Shown: one piece after another, positions 1 through 12,488 of the stretch
Numbering within the stretch: position 1 is the first letter of the stretch
Layout: every line of letters begins with the position of its first letter
Assembly: GCA_949752795.1 (NCBI GenBank)
Contig: OX457068.1
Coordinates: 54,960,516 to 55,024,515, forward strand
Direction of reading: 5' to 3'
Length of the DNA stretch: 64,000 nt
Source: Hyperoodon ampullatus
Lineage: Eukaryota > Chordata > Mammalia > Artiodactyla > Ziphiidae
Made by a program: the position numbers and the translations under genes
The notes under the pieces: generated by a model
The model's database searches: none
Told to the model about the DNA's origin: nothing
What the model saw: the letters and a program-made list of their open reading frames with translations, nothing else

Positions 1-1490
1 CTTGTTATTTGTATTGTTCAAATCTTCTATATAACTTTACTGATTTTGTTTCTCTTTTCTAATGGCTATTGAAAGAACTATCTTTAAAAAGCCCATTATA
101 ATAATGAATTTTGTTTAATTTCTGTCTTTTGTACATTTTAATTTACTTTTGTTTTATATACTCTTGTTTTTGAGGACATGGAGATTTAAGACTGTGATAT
201 ATTCCTAATGGACCAACTCTTTAATCATTATGATTGTCTTCTAAACAGTGCTTTGGTGCCATGTCACAAATGATTTATCTTGTGTTTTCATTTTAAATCA
301 TATCTAAATACTCCCAATTTTTCTTCTTTTTTTTTCCTTTTACCCATGTGTTATCTAGAAGTATATTATTTACTTTCCAAATATTTATAAACTTTCTAGA
401 AATATTTTTAAAATATATTTATTTTTATCGTCTCAGTATATGGCCTATCTTGGAAAATGGTCTGCATGTAGTTAAAAAGGATATGTGTTTTCTGATATTG
501 TTGTTTGGCATATTAAATGCCAATTAAGACTATTTGGTTAATATTGTTCTTATTTCTATATCTTTACAGATTTTTCTTTTCTATCAATTATTGACAGAGG
601 GATATGAAATTATATAAGTGTAATTGTATCTATTTTCTTTTAACTTTGTGTTTAATTTTGTTTAAATTTTGAAATACTCTTATTAGATGCATAAGCCTTT
701 ATGATTGTTGTGTCCTCCTCATGTAAGGCCTCTCTGCTATTATGAGATGACCTGCTTTACCCCTGGTAATATTTTATGTCTGATATATATATATAAAGAA
801 GCACTCTAGTTTTATTTTGAATAATGTTAGCTTGTCATGTTTTCCTCATCCTTTACTTTTATTTTATTTTAATGTGGCAGTGTCATATTTAAAAAGTACA
901 TTCTAGTAGGCAACATATAGTTGGATTTTCACTTGGTAATGCCCTTAAATTGCTTAAAATTAATATGATTATTAATATCAGTTTTACATTTTTTTATTTT
1001 GTTATTGGCTATTTACCCCCAAAACAATTTGCTCCCTTTTTCCTATTTTCCTTCCTTTTGTGAATTAGATTTTTTTTCAATTTTCCATTATATTATATTT
1101 GTCAGCTTATTACATATACCATTTTTATTTGACTGTTCCTTTAAGATTTATAGTGAGCATTTTTAACTTATCACAATCTATCTTGTAGTGATCTTAAACC
1201 ACTTGTCATAAAGTATATGAACCTCACAATATATACTTCCATTTCTTACACTCCAATCTTTATGTTGTTATACATTTTATTTTACATACCTATAAAACCT
1301 ATAATACATTATTAATTTTTAACATTGGATTATCTTTTCAAGAGATTAAATGACAAGAAATAATTGTTGTATGATAACCCGTACAGTTACCGGTTTTTGG
1401 TGTCTCATATTCCTTCATATAGACTAATTTTCCATCTGGTAGAATTTCCTTCTTCTTGAAGGGTTTCCTTTAACTTTTTTTCTTTTTTGA
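1..1490 (-). mobile_element. Old L1M LINE fragment (ORF2 region), antisense
   Basis: The plus strand reads like the reverse complement of a mammalian L1 ORF2 5' half: phrases resembling 'gttcaaatcttctat', 'tattgacagagg' and 'caacatatagttgg' occur in the order expected for an antisense L1. No long open frame survives and small indels are frequent, so it is old. The left edge runs off the window. The right edge is set where L1 3'-UTR sequence of another element starts near 1495. Family name (L1M) is by resemblance only. Confidence 0.65.
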
Positions 1491-1710
1491 CATTAAAAAT
1501 GGACTTTATTTTTTAGAGCAGTTTTAAGTTCATAGAGAAATTGAGCAAACGGTACAGAGAGTTCTTACTTATGTCTTACTCCCATGCACACATAAACAGC
1601 CTCCCCTGCTATCAACATCCTGCAACAGAATGGTACATTTGTTACAATTGATGAATCTACTTTAATGCATCATTATCACCCAAAGTTCATAGTGTACCTT
1701 AGGGTTCACT

Positions 1711-1842
1711 CTGTTTTTTTAAATTCTTATTCGGGTATAATTGATTTACAATGTTGTATTCATTTCAGGTGTACAGCAAAGTTAATCTGTTATGCAAATA
1801 CGTATACCCACTCTTTTTCAGATTCTTTTCCCATATAAGCCA
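1711..1842 (-). mobile_element. 5'-truncated cetartiodactyl L1 3' end nested in the older L1
   Basis: A poly-T start followed by 'attgatttacaatgttgt' and 'gtgtacagcaaagt' is the reverse complement of the L1 3' UTR seen again at 13955 and 62611. It is flanked by the 10-bp direct repeat agggttcact at 1701-1710 and 1843-1852, a target-site duplication. The host L1 3' UTR resumes directly on the other side. It is one of the shortest L1 insertions here, about 130 bp. Confidence 0.8.
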
Positions 1843-2165
1843 AGGGTTCACTATTGATGTACACTCTATGGAATTTGACAAATGTGTAGTGACACATATG
1901 CATCATTATAGTACCATACAGAGTATTTTCATCACTCTAAAAATCTCTGTGCTCTGACTATTCATTCTTTTCTACCTCTTAACCCCTGGTAACCATTTAT
2001 CTTTTTTATTGTGTCCATGGTTTGGGCTTTTACAGAATGTCTTATTGTTGGAACCTTATAGTATCGGGCCTTTGCAGATTAACTTCTTTTCCTTAGTAAT
2101 ATACGTATAAAGTTCCTCTATGTCTTTCATGTTCATTGCAGTTAACTTTTTTAAAAATATATATT

Positions 2166-2472
2166 TTTTAAATTTTATTTTTGGCTGTGCTGGGTCTTTG
2201 TTGCTGCACGTGGGCTTTCTCTAGTTGTGGTGAGTGGGGGCTACTCTTCATTGTGGTGCGTGGGCTTCTCATTGCAGTGGCTTCTCTTGTTGCAGAGCAC
2301 AGGCTCTAGGCCAATGGACTTCAGTAGTTGTGGCACACAGCCTCAGTAGTTGTGGTGGTGGGCTTAGTTGCTCCACGGCATGTGCATGTGGAATCTTCCT
2401 GGAACAGGAATAGAACCTGTGTCCCCTGCATTGGCAGGCAGATTCTTAACCACTGTGACACCAGGGAAGCCC
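2166..2472 (-). mobile_element. CHR-2-like tRNA-derived SINE (long form)
   Basis: Antisense SINE of about 305 bp: A/T-rich tail at left, then the repeated 'agtagttgtgg' blocks of the long form, ending in the complement of the tRNA-like head ('cctgcattggcaggcagatt', 'ccagggaagccc'). The pol III B box lies in the head near 2410-2425. It is inserted in old L1M sequence. No clear TSD was seen. Confidence 0.9.
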
Positions 2473-3184
2473 TGAAATTGACTTTTGTACATTAATCTTG
2501 TACCTTGCTGTAATTGTTTATTTTTCAAGGACTTTTTTTGTTGATTCTTTTGGATGTTATATATAGATGATCAAGGTGTCTGTGAACAAGACAGTTTTAT
2601 TTCTTCCTTCCCAATCTGTATACCTTTTATTTTCTTTTCTTATTGCATTGACTAGGACTTCCAGTACAACGTTGAAAAGGACTGATAAGAGGGGACACCC
2701 TTGCCTTGTTCTTGATCTTAGTGGGAATGCTTTGAGTTTCACACCATTAAGCACGATGTTAGCTATAGACTTTTGGTAGATGTTCTTTATCAGGTTGAGA
2801 AAATTCCCTATATTCCTAGTTTGTGGAGAGTTTTTGTAATGAATGGTTGTTCATATTCCTTTAACATTTATGGTAATGAGCGTCTGCTATTGATAAATTA
2901 TTTCAGTTTTCATTTATTTGAAAGTCTTCATTTGCATTTATTCAATAAAAATACTAGATATACAATTGTAGAATAGTGATTATTTTGTTTTAGTCCTTTC
3001 ACGACCTTAAATATGTCATTCTATTGTCTTTTGGTTTTCATTGTATGTGAGATATCCTCTAATATACTATACTTTGTTTTCCTGTATATATTGGAGCTTT
3101 TTTCCTTCTAGATTCTTTTAAAATTTTATCTTTGTTACTTATTTTGAGAACTGTGATTATAATGTACCTTGGTGTATTTTTTTA

Positions 3185-3526
3185 TACATTTATTTATCTA
3201 TTTTTGGCTGCGTTGTGTCTTCATTGATGCACATGGGCTTTCTCTAGTTGTGGGGATTGGGGGCTATTCTCTGTTGCAGTGCACAAGCTCCTCATTGCTG
3301 TGTCTTCTCTTGTTGTGGAGCATGGTCTCTAGGCATGTGGGCTTCAGTAGTTGTGGCACATGGGCTCAATAGTTGTAGTTTGCAGGTTCTAGAATGCAGG
3401 CTCGGTAGTTGTGGTGCACGGGCTTAGTTGCTCTGTGGCATGTGGGAGCTTCCCATACGAGGGATTAAACTCATGTCCCCTGCATTGGCAGGAAGATTCT
3501 TTACCACTGTGCCACGAGGGAAATCC
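3185..3526 (-). mobile_element. CHR-2-like SINE (long form) with 20-bp TSD
   Basis: Antisense long-form SINE of about 340 bp with the same 'agttgtgg' blocks and tRNA-like head ('cctgcattggcaggaagatt'). It is bounded by a perfect 20-bp direct repeat, taccttggtgtattttttta, at 3165-3184 and 3527-3546. The host on both sides is the L1M ORF1/5' region. Confidence 0.95.
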
Positions 3527-4849
3527 TACCTTGGTGTATTTTTTTAATGTAATTTTGTGCTTGGATTCATTAAGTTTCTTAAAATGCAGGTTTGTAATTT
3601 TTATTACAGCTGGATAAATTTTGACCATTTTTATTCAAGTATGTTTCTCTTCCCTCCCACTTTCCTCTTCTCTGTGGACTCCAATTACACCTGAAGTTCT
3701 TTCATAGCTCACTTTTACTGTTTATTTTGTTTATTCTTTTTTTCTCTACTTCTATTTTTGATAGAGACTATGGCAATGTCTTCAAGTTCACTTATTCTTT
3801 TATCTACAGTATCTAATCTGCCATTAATCTCTTCTAATATATTTTTCATCTCAGTCATCATAGTTTTTATCTCTAGCAGTTTGATTTGCATCTTTAAAAA
3901 TATCTTACCTATCTGTACTTAACATTTAAACTTATGTAATACAAATATATTAGCTGTTTTGATATTTTTGTTAATTTTAGTTCTGGTCAATTTTGATTGA
4001 TTGATTTTTGTTTTCACCACAGGTCATAATTTTCTGCTTTTTTTTGTAGGCTTGGTAATTTTTGATTGGATGCCAACTACCGTTAATTTTATATTTTTGG
4101 TTGGTGGATATTTTTGAATTCTTATACTTTTGAACTTTCTTTTAGCACATAGTTAAGTTACTTGTAGATAGTTCAGTTATTTCAGGCCATACTTTTAAAA
4201 TGTTAGGTGGGACCAGAGCTGAGTTTAATTCATGGCTAATTACTTCCCACTACTGAGGCAAAACCATTCTTATTACCCTAGCATCACAAGAATTACTCCA
4301 ATGACACATGAGTTATGAAGTTTTTCAGTCAGGCTGGTAAAAACAGGCACTATATCCAGCTCTGTTGTTAGTGTCACTTACTGGTCCCCTAGTTCTCTTT
4401 GGTAGCTCTTTCCCTGGACTCAGATAATTACCTCACATGCAACACTGATCTGTGTCATGCTGAATACTCACATCTGCAGATGTTGAAATTCTCTCACTGT
4501 GCAGTCTCAACTCTAAGGTATTCTGTCCTGCAAACTCTAGCTGTTTTGGTCTTCCTGGACTCTCACTCAGAATGTCTGTCCAGGTTTGCCTGGACTCCAC
4601 CTCCTGTGCTGCAGCCTAGAAATTCTCTGAAGGCAGTAATCTGGGATAATCACAGGGCTCACTTTGTTTTTCTTTTCTTCTCTCTGGAATCACTGTTATC
4701 TATTTCTTGATATCTAGTATCATAAATACTATCTTTATTTTTTAAATAAATTTTATCTGTTTTCTTTTATCTTAGGAGGGGTGAGGAGGGATTCAAGTGG
4801 GATAGTAATCTAGTTGCTGTTTCTCCATCTTGGCCAGAAGCAGAAGTAC

Positions 4850-6100
4850 AGATAACTGGGATATTTTAATAGTTTCTCACTGACATTATTTCTGCTAGAA
4901 AATCAATATAATATTTAACTTATCTGAGGGAACTTCTAAAGTCACCTTTTGCAAAACTGGCTTTTGTTTTCATATCCTTAGAATGCATGTCTTTTCACTT
5001 AGAGTTTCTTACATATATTTCCATTCTCATCCAGTTAAGTCCTAAAATTGTTAAGGGCATACCTGAAACTGTCCCTGGATCCTTGGATATATACTGGTTT
5101 GTATTGGAATCCTATAACTTTATACAATTAAATTTAATTTCATGATCTTAAAGTTTATTTAATTTTGAGATTGTGTTGTACTTTTCCACCATCTATAGCA
5201 CCTAGCTAATTTATAAGTACATAGTATATACTCTGTAAATCAACAGATAGTTTCATTACCAATGAAAAACATAGACTGAGATTTAATATAGACCAAATGA
5301 CATTAAATTATATCTGACCTTGCTTCAATTCTAAATTCTGTGAAATTGCAAGATTTACCATGCTGATAAAATATATAAAGTACTTAAAAATTACAACCTT
5401 AAATAATAGTTGAGAATTATGTAAATGAAAAATACCTCCTGGGGATTTCACATAAGGAAAGGAGGCTTTATACCATGTGACAGGCATACTTTATGATCTT
5501 GTCTTTCTCAGAGGAGAATATGAATCTAATTCTGAGCTTCTCAAGAGAAAAAAATATATTGAAATTTAATTAACACCATAAGGCAGACAAACATAGCTCA
5601 AGTGATCTTTATCTCTGATGTTTGCCTTGGATGCTTGCAGGAATAGAAAGCTTTCACCAATTTTATGCTTTTTGTAGTACCCCTTTAAAGTACCTTCAGG
5701 CATCATGCACATACACTACATGCATAATACGGCTTTATTTATGGGGACACTTGCTGGAGCTTGTAAGAAGCTGTTTTTATATCATTATTCAAATATCAAA
5801 ATGATTATACTGTGTTACTTATGTTAGCACCTCTGCGAGAATACACTTTTTTTCTATGAAAAATAAAGTTCAAGTCATCCATACGAAAAATACTATAGTA
5901 TCTCTTTCAAAAACCTTGATATAATTCTATAGAATTTTCAGAAGCTAGTTGAACTGATTCTGTAGGTAATTATTGACCTTTTGACTTAATGTACTTTTTA
6001 CTTTGGTACCATAGAAATAGAATCCTAAAGTTAGAATCTTCAATACAAAATAAGAAAAATAGTAATTGATAATTTGACAAGTATTCTAGGAAATAATTTT
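4850..6100. other. Unplaced AT-rich DNA
   Basis: No open frame above 60 residues worth calling and no repeat recognised. It starts just outside the 5' end of the L1M element and ends where an ancient repeat begins. Confidence 0.5.
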
Positions 6101-7560
6101 GATCACTTTCTATGTCTCAGGCTATAATAAGATATAATAAAAGTCCTAGGGATAAAGCATCAAACATAACTTGAGGTCATTTTATTGACAGTAATGGGAG
6201 ATAGGCAGTAAGCAGATAAATAAATAAATGAACCACAAAAAATATCAGAGAGTGATAAACAGAAAATTTTTTAAAAGATGAAATTATATTGAATGTCAGA
6301 TAGATGGGTCTAATTTTGATTGTGTTATCACAGTAGGTATTTCTGATGAGTGTTACTTAAACTAAAATCTAAATGATCAGAAGTGAAGTATAAAATGATA
6401 AGTGGAAATAATTCTTTAGGCAAATATATTAATTCACTCAAAGACTCTAAGGTGACTTATTAGTCAGGAGATAATCACTTTACCATTATTTAACATGTAA
6501 AAAATTACTTCTCCAGATGCCTATTTAACCAGGGTTGACATGTTTTCTGTTTCATTGAGCCTGTTATGATCTCAAGCTTAGGCTTCACCTGACTGAGATT
6601 CCATGATATTTTGGCTGTACCATGTACAACACAAGGCTTTTATGGATAGTAAGGTCAGGAAAAAGATTCTACAGATTCACATATAGGCTTTTTAGTGACC
6701 TAGATTAGAAGTGACGTGTCTTGCCTGCTTACATTTCATTGGCCAGATCTTACCAAACATCCCACTCAATTGTCAAGGGAGCTTAGGAGTGAAACTTCAT
6801 CTGCCTAGTCAGAGAAGAACTAGATATTTTTGAAACATTATAATATCTCTCCTAGATGAGAAACAGCTTGAAAAAATGTACAGAACACAATAAAATGGAG
6901 AGTGCTAAAATGTAGAAGTGAAGAGGAAGTCCTATGTGGTGAGTTTAGAGATAGCAGTCAGAATCTTTTAAGGATTTTGTAAGCCAAGAGTTAGTTATTT
7001 GGATTATCTTAAGTGCAATGGGAAGCTACTGTATGCTTTAAAATGGTCTTATAATCTAAGCTGCATCCTTAGAAGATCACTCTGGTTGGTAAAAGGAATA
7101 TGGATATTGGGCACAATAAAAAGGGGGACCAGTAGGAGGCCATTGAAATCTTATAGGAATTGGTTCAATATGAAAGTTAACAGTAAAGATTTAGAAATGT
7201 GGAATCATTTATAACATGTTTTGTAACTCAAATTGATCTGATGGATTGGTTGTGGAGGGAAGGATAATGTTTAGATTTTTTTCTTGAGCAATGACATGGT
7301 GCCTATTGGTACCTGAAATGGGGAAGACATATAGGGAACATATTTATAGTATAAATCCATAGCTAGTTTTTGAATATATATGATCGCTATATTAGAAGTC
7401 ATTAACGATACATCAAATAGATGCTACTACTGGTAATTAAGGAAGTCACTGAGGATGGAGATACAGATTTTGGAGTCTTCAGCATATAGATGGTATTTTT
7501 CCACCATAGGTAGGAATTTACCTAGGGAGACCTGATGGGTGTTATACAATAGGTTTACTG
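6100..7560 (+). repeat. Ancient mammalian-wide interspersed repeat, copy 1 (name uncertain)
   Basis: The head near 6115-6290 resembles the widespread mammalian pattern of 'size-of-organ' type repeat text (tctcaggctataataagata, then 'gcagataaataaataaatga'). The body at 6890-7560 contains 'taagtgcaatgggaagct', 'agatcactctggttggt' and 'tcagcatatagatggtat', all hallmarks of one old repeat family. A second copy on the same strand is at 28440-29740. The part 6420-6890 does not fit and may be another insertion. I cannot name the family with confidence (L2/L3-like or uncurated). Confidence 0.6.
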
Positions 7561-7651
7561 TTGGTATAGAGCTAGAAAGAGAGTGGCTGGATTCTTAATC
7601 TTAACATTCCTTTCATTGTTAAATGAATTTTTCTGGAACAAACTGCACACG

Positions 7652-7839
7652 TTTTCTTTTTTTTTTATATCTTTATTGGAGTATAATTGCTTTATAGTGT
7701 TGTGTTAGTTTTTGTTGAACAACAAAGTGAATCATCTATATGTATACTTATATCCCCATACCTCCTCCCTCTTGAGCTTCCCTCCCACACTCCCTAACCC
7801 ACCCCTCTAGGTCATCGCAAAGCATCGAGCTGATCTCCC
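7652..7839 (-). mobile_element. Young-type L1 3' end, 5'-truncated
   Basis: Poly-T, then 'tctttattggagtataattg' and 'caaagtgaatcatct', ending in 'gagctgatctccc'. This is the reverse complement of the last ~180 bp of the L1 type also present at 26698, 37005 and 62611. The copy stops abruptly at about 7839. No convincing TSD was found. Confidence 0.85.
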
Positions 7840-8560
7840 GTCTTCATGGTGACAAACAACATGGTAAGGTTTCCAGGAAATTTGTCTTAAAAATGGCCTG
7901 CCTTACTCTCTAATCAATAAGAAACTGTTTTTTTTTTAAGACAGCTGCTATTTTCTGGTGCAAAATGCATCTCAACATTTCCTGGCTGAGTGGTTCTGGA
8001 GGCTGCTTCATGATTACATTTTATGTTACTTATTGAAGGGCCCACAATTACTATGCCATCTTTCACAGCAAAAGATCATTCTGTTGACCCTCCACTGACA
8101 AAGCATGTGAACTAGACAATGGGTTTTATCTAAGTGTCCACATTATCTTGCCTAGATTCTTAGGGAAATAACCAAATGCATAAGATAGGAAGCCTTTGTA
8201 ATCTCTACATACCCAAATCCTATTTAACAGGGACAAACTCAAGTCTGAAGTTCATTGAACCTCTCTGTGATGATCTCTATGTGTCTCATTTTGATGTGAA
8301 ATTATGTAAAATTCAGATTATTAATCTGTTGTTTTACATATATATACTCCATCTTCTCTAGTAAATTATTAGAATGTGTAACTTCTATTTTAGGTTCCTC
8401 TTCAAATTTCCTAGTCTATCTTAGAGCACATAAGAGGTATTCAATTAACTCTGTGTATTCTGTATGTGTTGTTTGTATATGCAGGTGTGTGTGTGTTTTG
8501 TGTATGTGTGTATGAGGGAAAGAAAAAGAGAGAGGGCAGGTGTCAAAATGTTAATGAATC
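7840..8560. other. Unplaced DNA with a short GT-rich tract
   Basis: Nothing recognised except an impure (GT)n/(GA)n simple repeat at about 8464-8540. No coding signal. Confidence 0.5.
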
Positions 8561-9217
8561 CATTTTGAAACAAAGTATATATTTTAAATTATTTTTCAAA
8601 TATAGAAATAATACATGTATTTTTGAACAATTTGAAATTCTATAAATATCCTAAGAATTACATTTTAAATAAATATTTTGGAATTTCTGCATGGATCTAT
8701 AAATCATACTATTATGAAATTGAATCTTATATTACCATTTTTTAGATCAAAACCAACCAGACACTAACAATTTCAAATGGCTTAATCTAATCTATTTAAA
8801 TTTTTATATATTGATTTCTCATAATATATGATGGCATGTTTTCTGTTATAAATGGTACTCAAATATATGATTTTAATCAGCTGTTCAGCAATTCCTGATT
8901 TAGATATTGATTTACACAGCCACTTACATATGATTCACCATTTGTTTCCCTTTTCTATTGTTAATAAACAAAATTTGCTATTTTGTACATTAATACTAGT
9001 TTCTATAGATTATTGCTATTTTTATATAATCCTGATCAAGAATCACTAGTTTAAAGTATATTATCATTTATAAGTTTCTTGATTCATCTTGGCAAATAGA
9101 TATGTTGAAATAGTATATTAATTTACCATTCCATTGGAAGAGGATGAAAAAGTTGTTTCAATGCACTTTCTGAGTACCTTTTCTAATGCAATAAAAACCC
9201 AATTATATAATTCACAT

Positions 9218-9436
9218 TTTGCTTTTGTTGTTGTTGTTGTTGTTTGTGGTACACGGGCCTCTCACTGTTGTGGCCTCTCCTGTTGTGGAGCACAGGCTTC
9301 GGACGCACAGGTTCTGCGGCCATGGCTCACGGGCCTAGCCGTTCCACGGCATGTGGGATCTTCCCGGACTGGGACACCAACCCATGTCCCCTGTATTGGC
9401 AGGCGGACTCTCAACCACTGTGCCACCAGGGAAGCC
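9218..9436 (-). mobile_element. CHR-1-like SINE (short form) with 11-bp TSD
   Basis: Antisense short-form SINE of about 219 bp: (TTG)n tail, 'gggcctctcactgttgtggc', 'catggctcacgggcc', and a head ending 'gccaccagggaagcc'. It is flanked by ataattcacat at 9207-9217 and 9437-9447. A 126-residue open frame across it is chance reading of the SINE, not a gene. Confidence 0.95.
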
Positions 9437-9590
9437 ATAATTCACATATTTTTGATTACTAATGATGGCAAACATTTTTTAAATATTTTATTAGGCATTT
9501 TCACTTTTTTCTGAAATATCTACACCATTTACTATTTTCTCTTTTGTAAACTTAGAATTTTCTCACTAACTATTAAAAATCTCTTAATTT

Positions 9591-9958
9591 GGGCTTCCCA
9601 GGTGGTGCAGTGGTTGAGAATCTGCCTGCCAATGCAGGGGACACAGGTTCGAGCCTTGGTGCAGGAAGATCCTACATGCCGTGGAGCAGCTAAGCCCGTG
9701 CAGCTCAGCCACTGAGCATGCAATCTAAAGCCTGTGAGCCACAACTACTGAGCCCTCGCCACAACTACTGAGCCCATGTGCCACAACTACTGAAGCCCGC
9801 ATGCCTAGAGCCCGTGCTCCACAACAAGAGAAGGCACCACAATGAGAAGCCCACTCACTGCAATGAAGAGTAACCCCCACTTGCTGCAACTAGAGAAAAC
9901 CCGTGTGCAGCAACAAAGACCCAACACAGCGAAAAATAGGTTAATTCATTAATTAATT
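9591..9958 (+). mobile_element. CHR-2-like SINE (long form) with 18-bp TSD
   Basis: Sense long-form SINE of about 368 bp. The head starts 'gggcttcccaggtggtgcag' with a B-box-like 'ggttcgagcc'. The body has three 'cacaactactga' blocks and an A/T-rich tail. It is flanked by the perfect 18-bp repeat ttaaaaatctcttaattt at 9573-9590 and 9959-9976. The duplication begins TTAAAA, the cleavage context expected of the L1 endonuclease. Confidence 0.95.
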
Positions 9959-12488
9959 TTAAAAATCTCTTAATTTATGAAGGCTAATTAACTTTTCTGA
10001 AACATTAAAAATATTTCCAAATTTTTCATTTATATTTTAATTACTTTGTCAAATTTTATAGTACAGATAAATAAAATTTGGGGTGGTAAAACATATTATT
10101 TTCCTGTATCTTTTTATCCTTAATATGTGTCAATCTTAAAATCAGTTTTTACCTATAAATTCTTCAAATGTTTATTTTTCATATAATTTTGTGATGTATT
10201 TAAGTAATCTACTACAAATTTTTTTTAATATGAATTAAAACTCTAATGATATTTTTATTCAAACAATTTCTTAATTTTTAAATTCTATTTTTCAGTGATA
10301 GGGAAGGTTATCTTTATTATATATTATGTTACACACATAAATGTACACATATCTGTTTTGAAAAGAATATTTTATGGTACATTAATTTTAAAAAATATAT
10401 TGTCATTTCACTTATTGTATTGAAAGAAATTTCAGAGGGGTTTACTTGATATGAATATTTTATTGAGTGAGAGAGAAACTGTTTGCAAACAGGAATACCT
10501 CAAACTTGAATTATTGAAACTGGTAAGATGCTCAGAGATATGACATCACAAAATGGCTCATAAAGTGAAAATGAGGAAGCTGTTTAACCTTTACAATGAT
10601 TTTTTTTTATTGCAACGGGGGTGACCAGACAGCAGGGGATATATTAAAAGTGATTTTGTTATACCATTTCAGAAAGAAGACTTACATTTAATGTATGAAT
10701 ATCAGAGGCATTTACAAGAAATAACTTAAGTTTTTCTTACATGGCTTAACTGATTTTATATACTCTAGGGATCTTCAAGCTTCATCTCCATTTTCTATTA
10801 CTTTAACAATTATAACCCATTTACTATCTCAAATATTCAGAGGCAAGATTTACTCACATTAATGGTCTTTGAAAATAATTATTTTGACAATTATTTTTTA
10901 GAAAATTTTAAAATCAATCCATCAAGGCCAACCTTGTATTACCAGGCCATTCTTGCTCCATTTCCTACATAACTAAATGAGTCACATTAATCCTATAATT
11001 ATTGTTATTATTTATTGGGAAGGCTGACAATTACAATATAACTTACATTAAGCATTTTGTAAAAATTTTGCTTCATGGCATTGTTAAATGTTTTAACTCT
11101 TTATGATACACAGACATGCTCACTGTTTGAGGCAATAAATTAATTACTAATTCTAAGTTTATTTCTGTATACTATATTTGATTTTCTACATATATAATTT
11201 AGAAATATTATTGACAATGATAATTTGTCTCCTTCTTTCTATCAGTTGCTACCTTTTACAATATTTTATGTCTTATTGACTCAGCTAGAACTTCTTGAAA
11301 AATTTTTAGCAGTAATAGTGATTATACATTTATTGAGAATTCTAATATTTTAGGGTTGCTTTTGTCTGTAATAATTTATATATATATTATTGGATTATGA
11401 AGCACACTTCTATTTCTGGTTATTTATAAGTATTTTAATACTATTTCAAACAATAATATATTTTTGAAATTAATATAAGTAATATACATCTCCATATTTA
11501 CCTTTTTTTTTGCTCTACATTTATAGATTTTTAAATGCTTATACATTTTTTAATATTAAATCACAATTCTGGGATAAGGGTTCTTTCTTTAGAAATATTC
11601 ATCTGATACATGGTCAAAATTACTCAATAAATATTTTATTTAAGATTTTTAACACACACATATATCCAAAAACTGAAGATAGAAATGAGCATTATCTGTG
11701 TAGTTTAATGTAGGTTTCAAAAATTATTTGGAGAGTTTTGAGATTTTTTCATTTTCTCAAACAAATTATAGCTTGTGGAAACTACTTCTTATCTGAGAAT
11801 TTGAAGTAACTCAATGGTAAAACTGTCTTTCCTTGTGGGAAGTTAAATCTATCACAAGCTTGTCAACATCTTTATGATTTTTCATTATTAACCTTCTATA
11901 TTTCTATGGTAATTATATTTATACTTTCCCAGAAATTCATGTATATCAAAAAGCTTATCAAATTTTTAGCAAATATATCATAAAGCATATATATACAGTT
12001 TTGTAGAGCCTTTTTAAACTCCATGTCTTAGATTATTTTCTTTTGTGTCTTTTTAAAGTTTCATATTTTTGTGTGTTTTTAGTTTGTTTTAAATAAGAGG
12101 TTTTTGAATTTAAATTACATGCTCCCTGTTTTAACTTAACACATTCATTAATTATTTTATTTTATTTTATTTTTCCTGTGTATTGGGTTGTTCTTATTTA
12201 GCTAATCTTTTCCAAAATGTCTGACAAAAGATATATTTCAGTACTTTTTCTGTTTCTTTAATAATGAAAGTATGTGAAGCTATGAATTTACTTTGGAAAA
12301 ACTGTATGCATCTTGATCTATGTTTATTTCAGTTTTCTTTAAAAATAATTTAAAAAATTAATAATATTTATTATGCATTTTGTTTAGACTAGGTTCTAAA
12401 TTCTGTAGTATGTGCTTGATGTATTTTAATCAGTCAATCATCATATTTTAGAGATGATAAGAAAATGTAGGTGAAGAACTGTTGAGTA

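Larger units (their letters stand above)
1495..4848 (-). mobile_element. Old L1M LINE, antisense, disrupted by three insertions
   Basis: Read on the minus strand, a 5' end of L1M type lies near 4845 (plus strand ends with 'ctccatcttggccagaag'). Further left come a 5'-UTR/ORF1-like part (about 2850-4840), an RT-region piece (about 2475-2850) and an L1M 3' UTR (about 1495-2150). A 65-residue minus frame at 2557-2754 matches the L1 reverse transcriptase stretch in style. Much of ORF2 is missing, so it is a deleted or composite copy. It is interrupted at 1711-1842, 2166-2472 and 3185-3526 by younger elements. Coding capacity is lost. Confidence 0.75.
8560..12486 (-). mobile_element. Old L1M LINE sequence, antisense, very AT-rich
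   Basis: The order of L1-like text on the plus strand is 3'-UTR-like (8560-9130), ORF2 C-terminal-like (9440-10260), RT-like around 11220-11290 ('tatgtcttattgactcagct' with 'ctagaacttctt'), then EN-ward text to about 12070. Open frames are destroyed. The 10270-11200 part is only weakly L1-like. It is interrupted by SINEs at 9218 and 9591. Probably one or a few L1M copies; boundaries are approximate. Confidence 0.55.

Noticed and set aside
4399..4710. 103-residue plus-strand frame
   Set aside because: Lies on the antisense strand of an L1M 5' UTR; not in the L1 coding direction.
9134..9514. 126-residue open frame
   Set aside because: It runs through an antisense short-form SINE (9218-9436); the same peptide style recurs at 12502, 21581, 33649, 34831 and 54703, as expected of SINE sequence.
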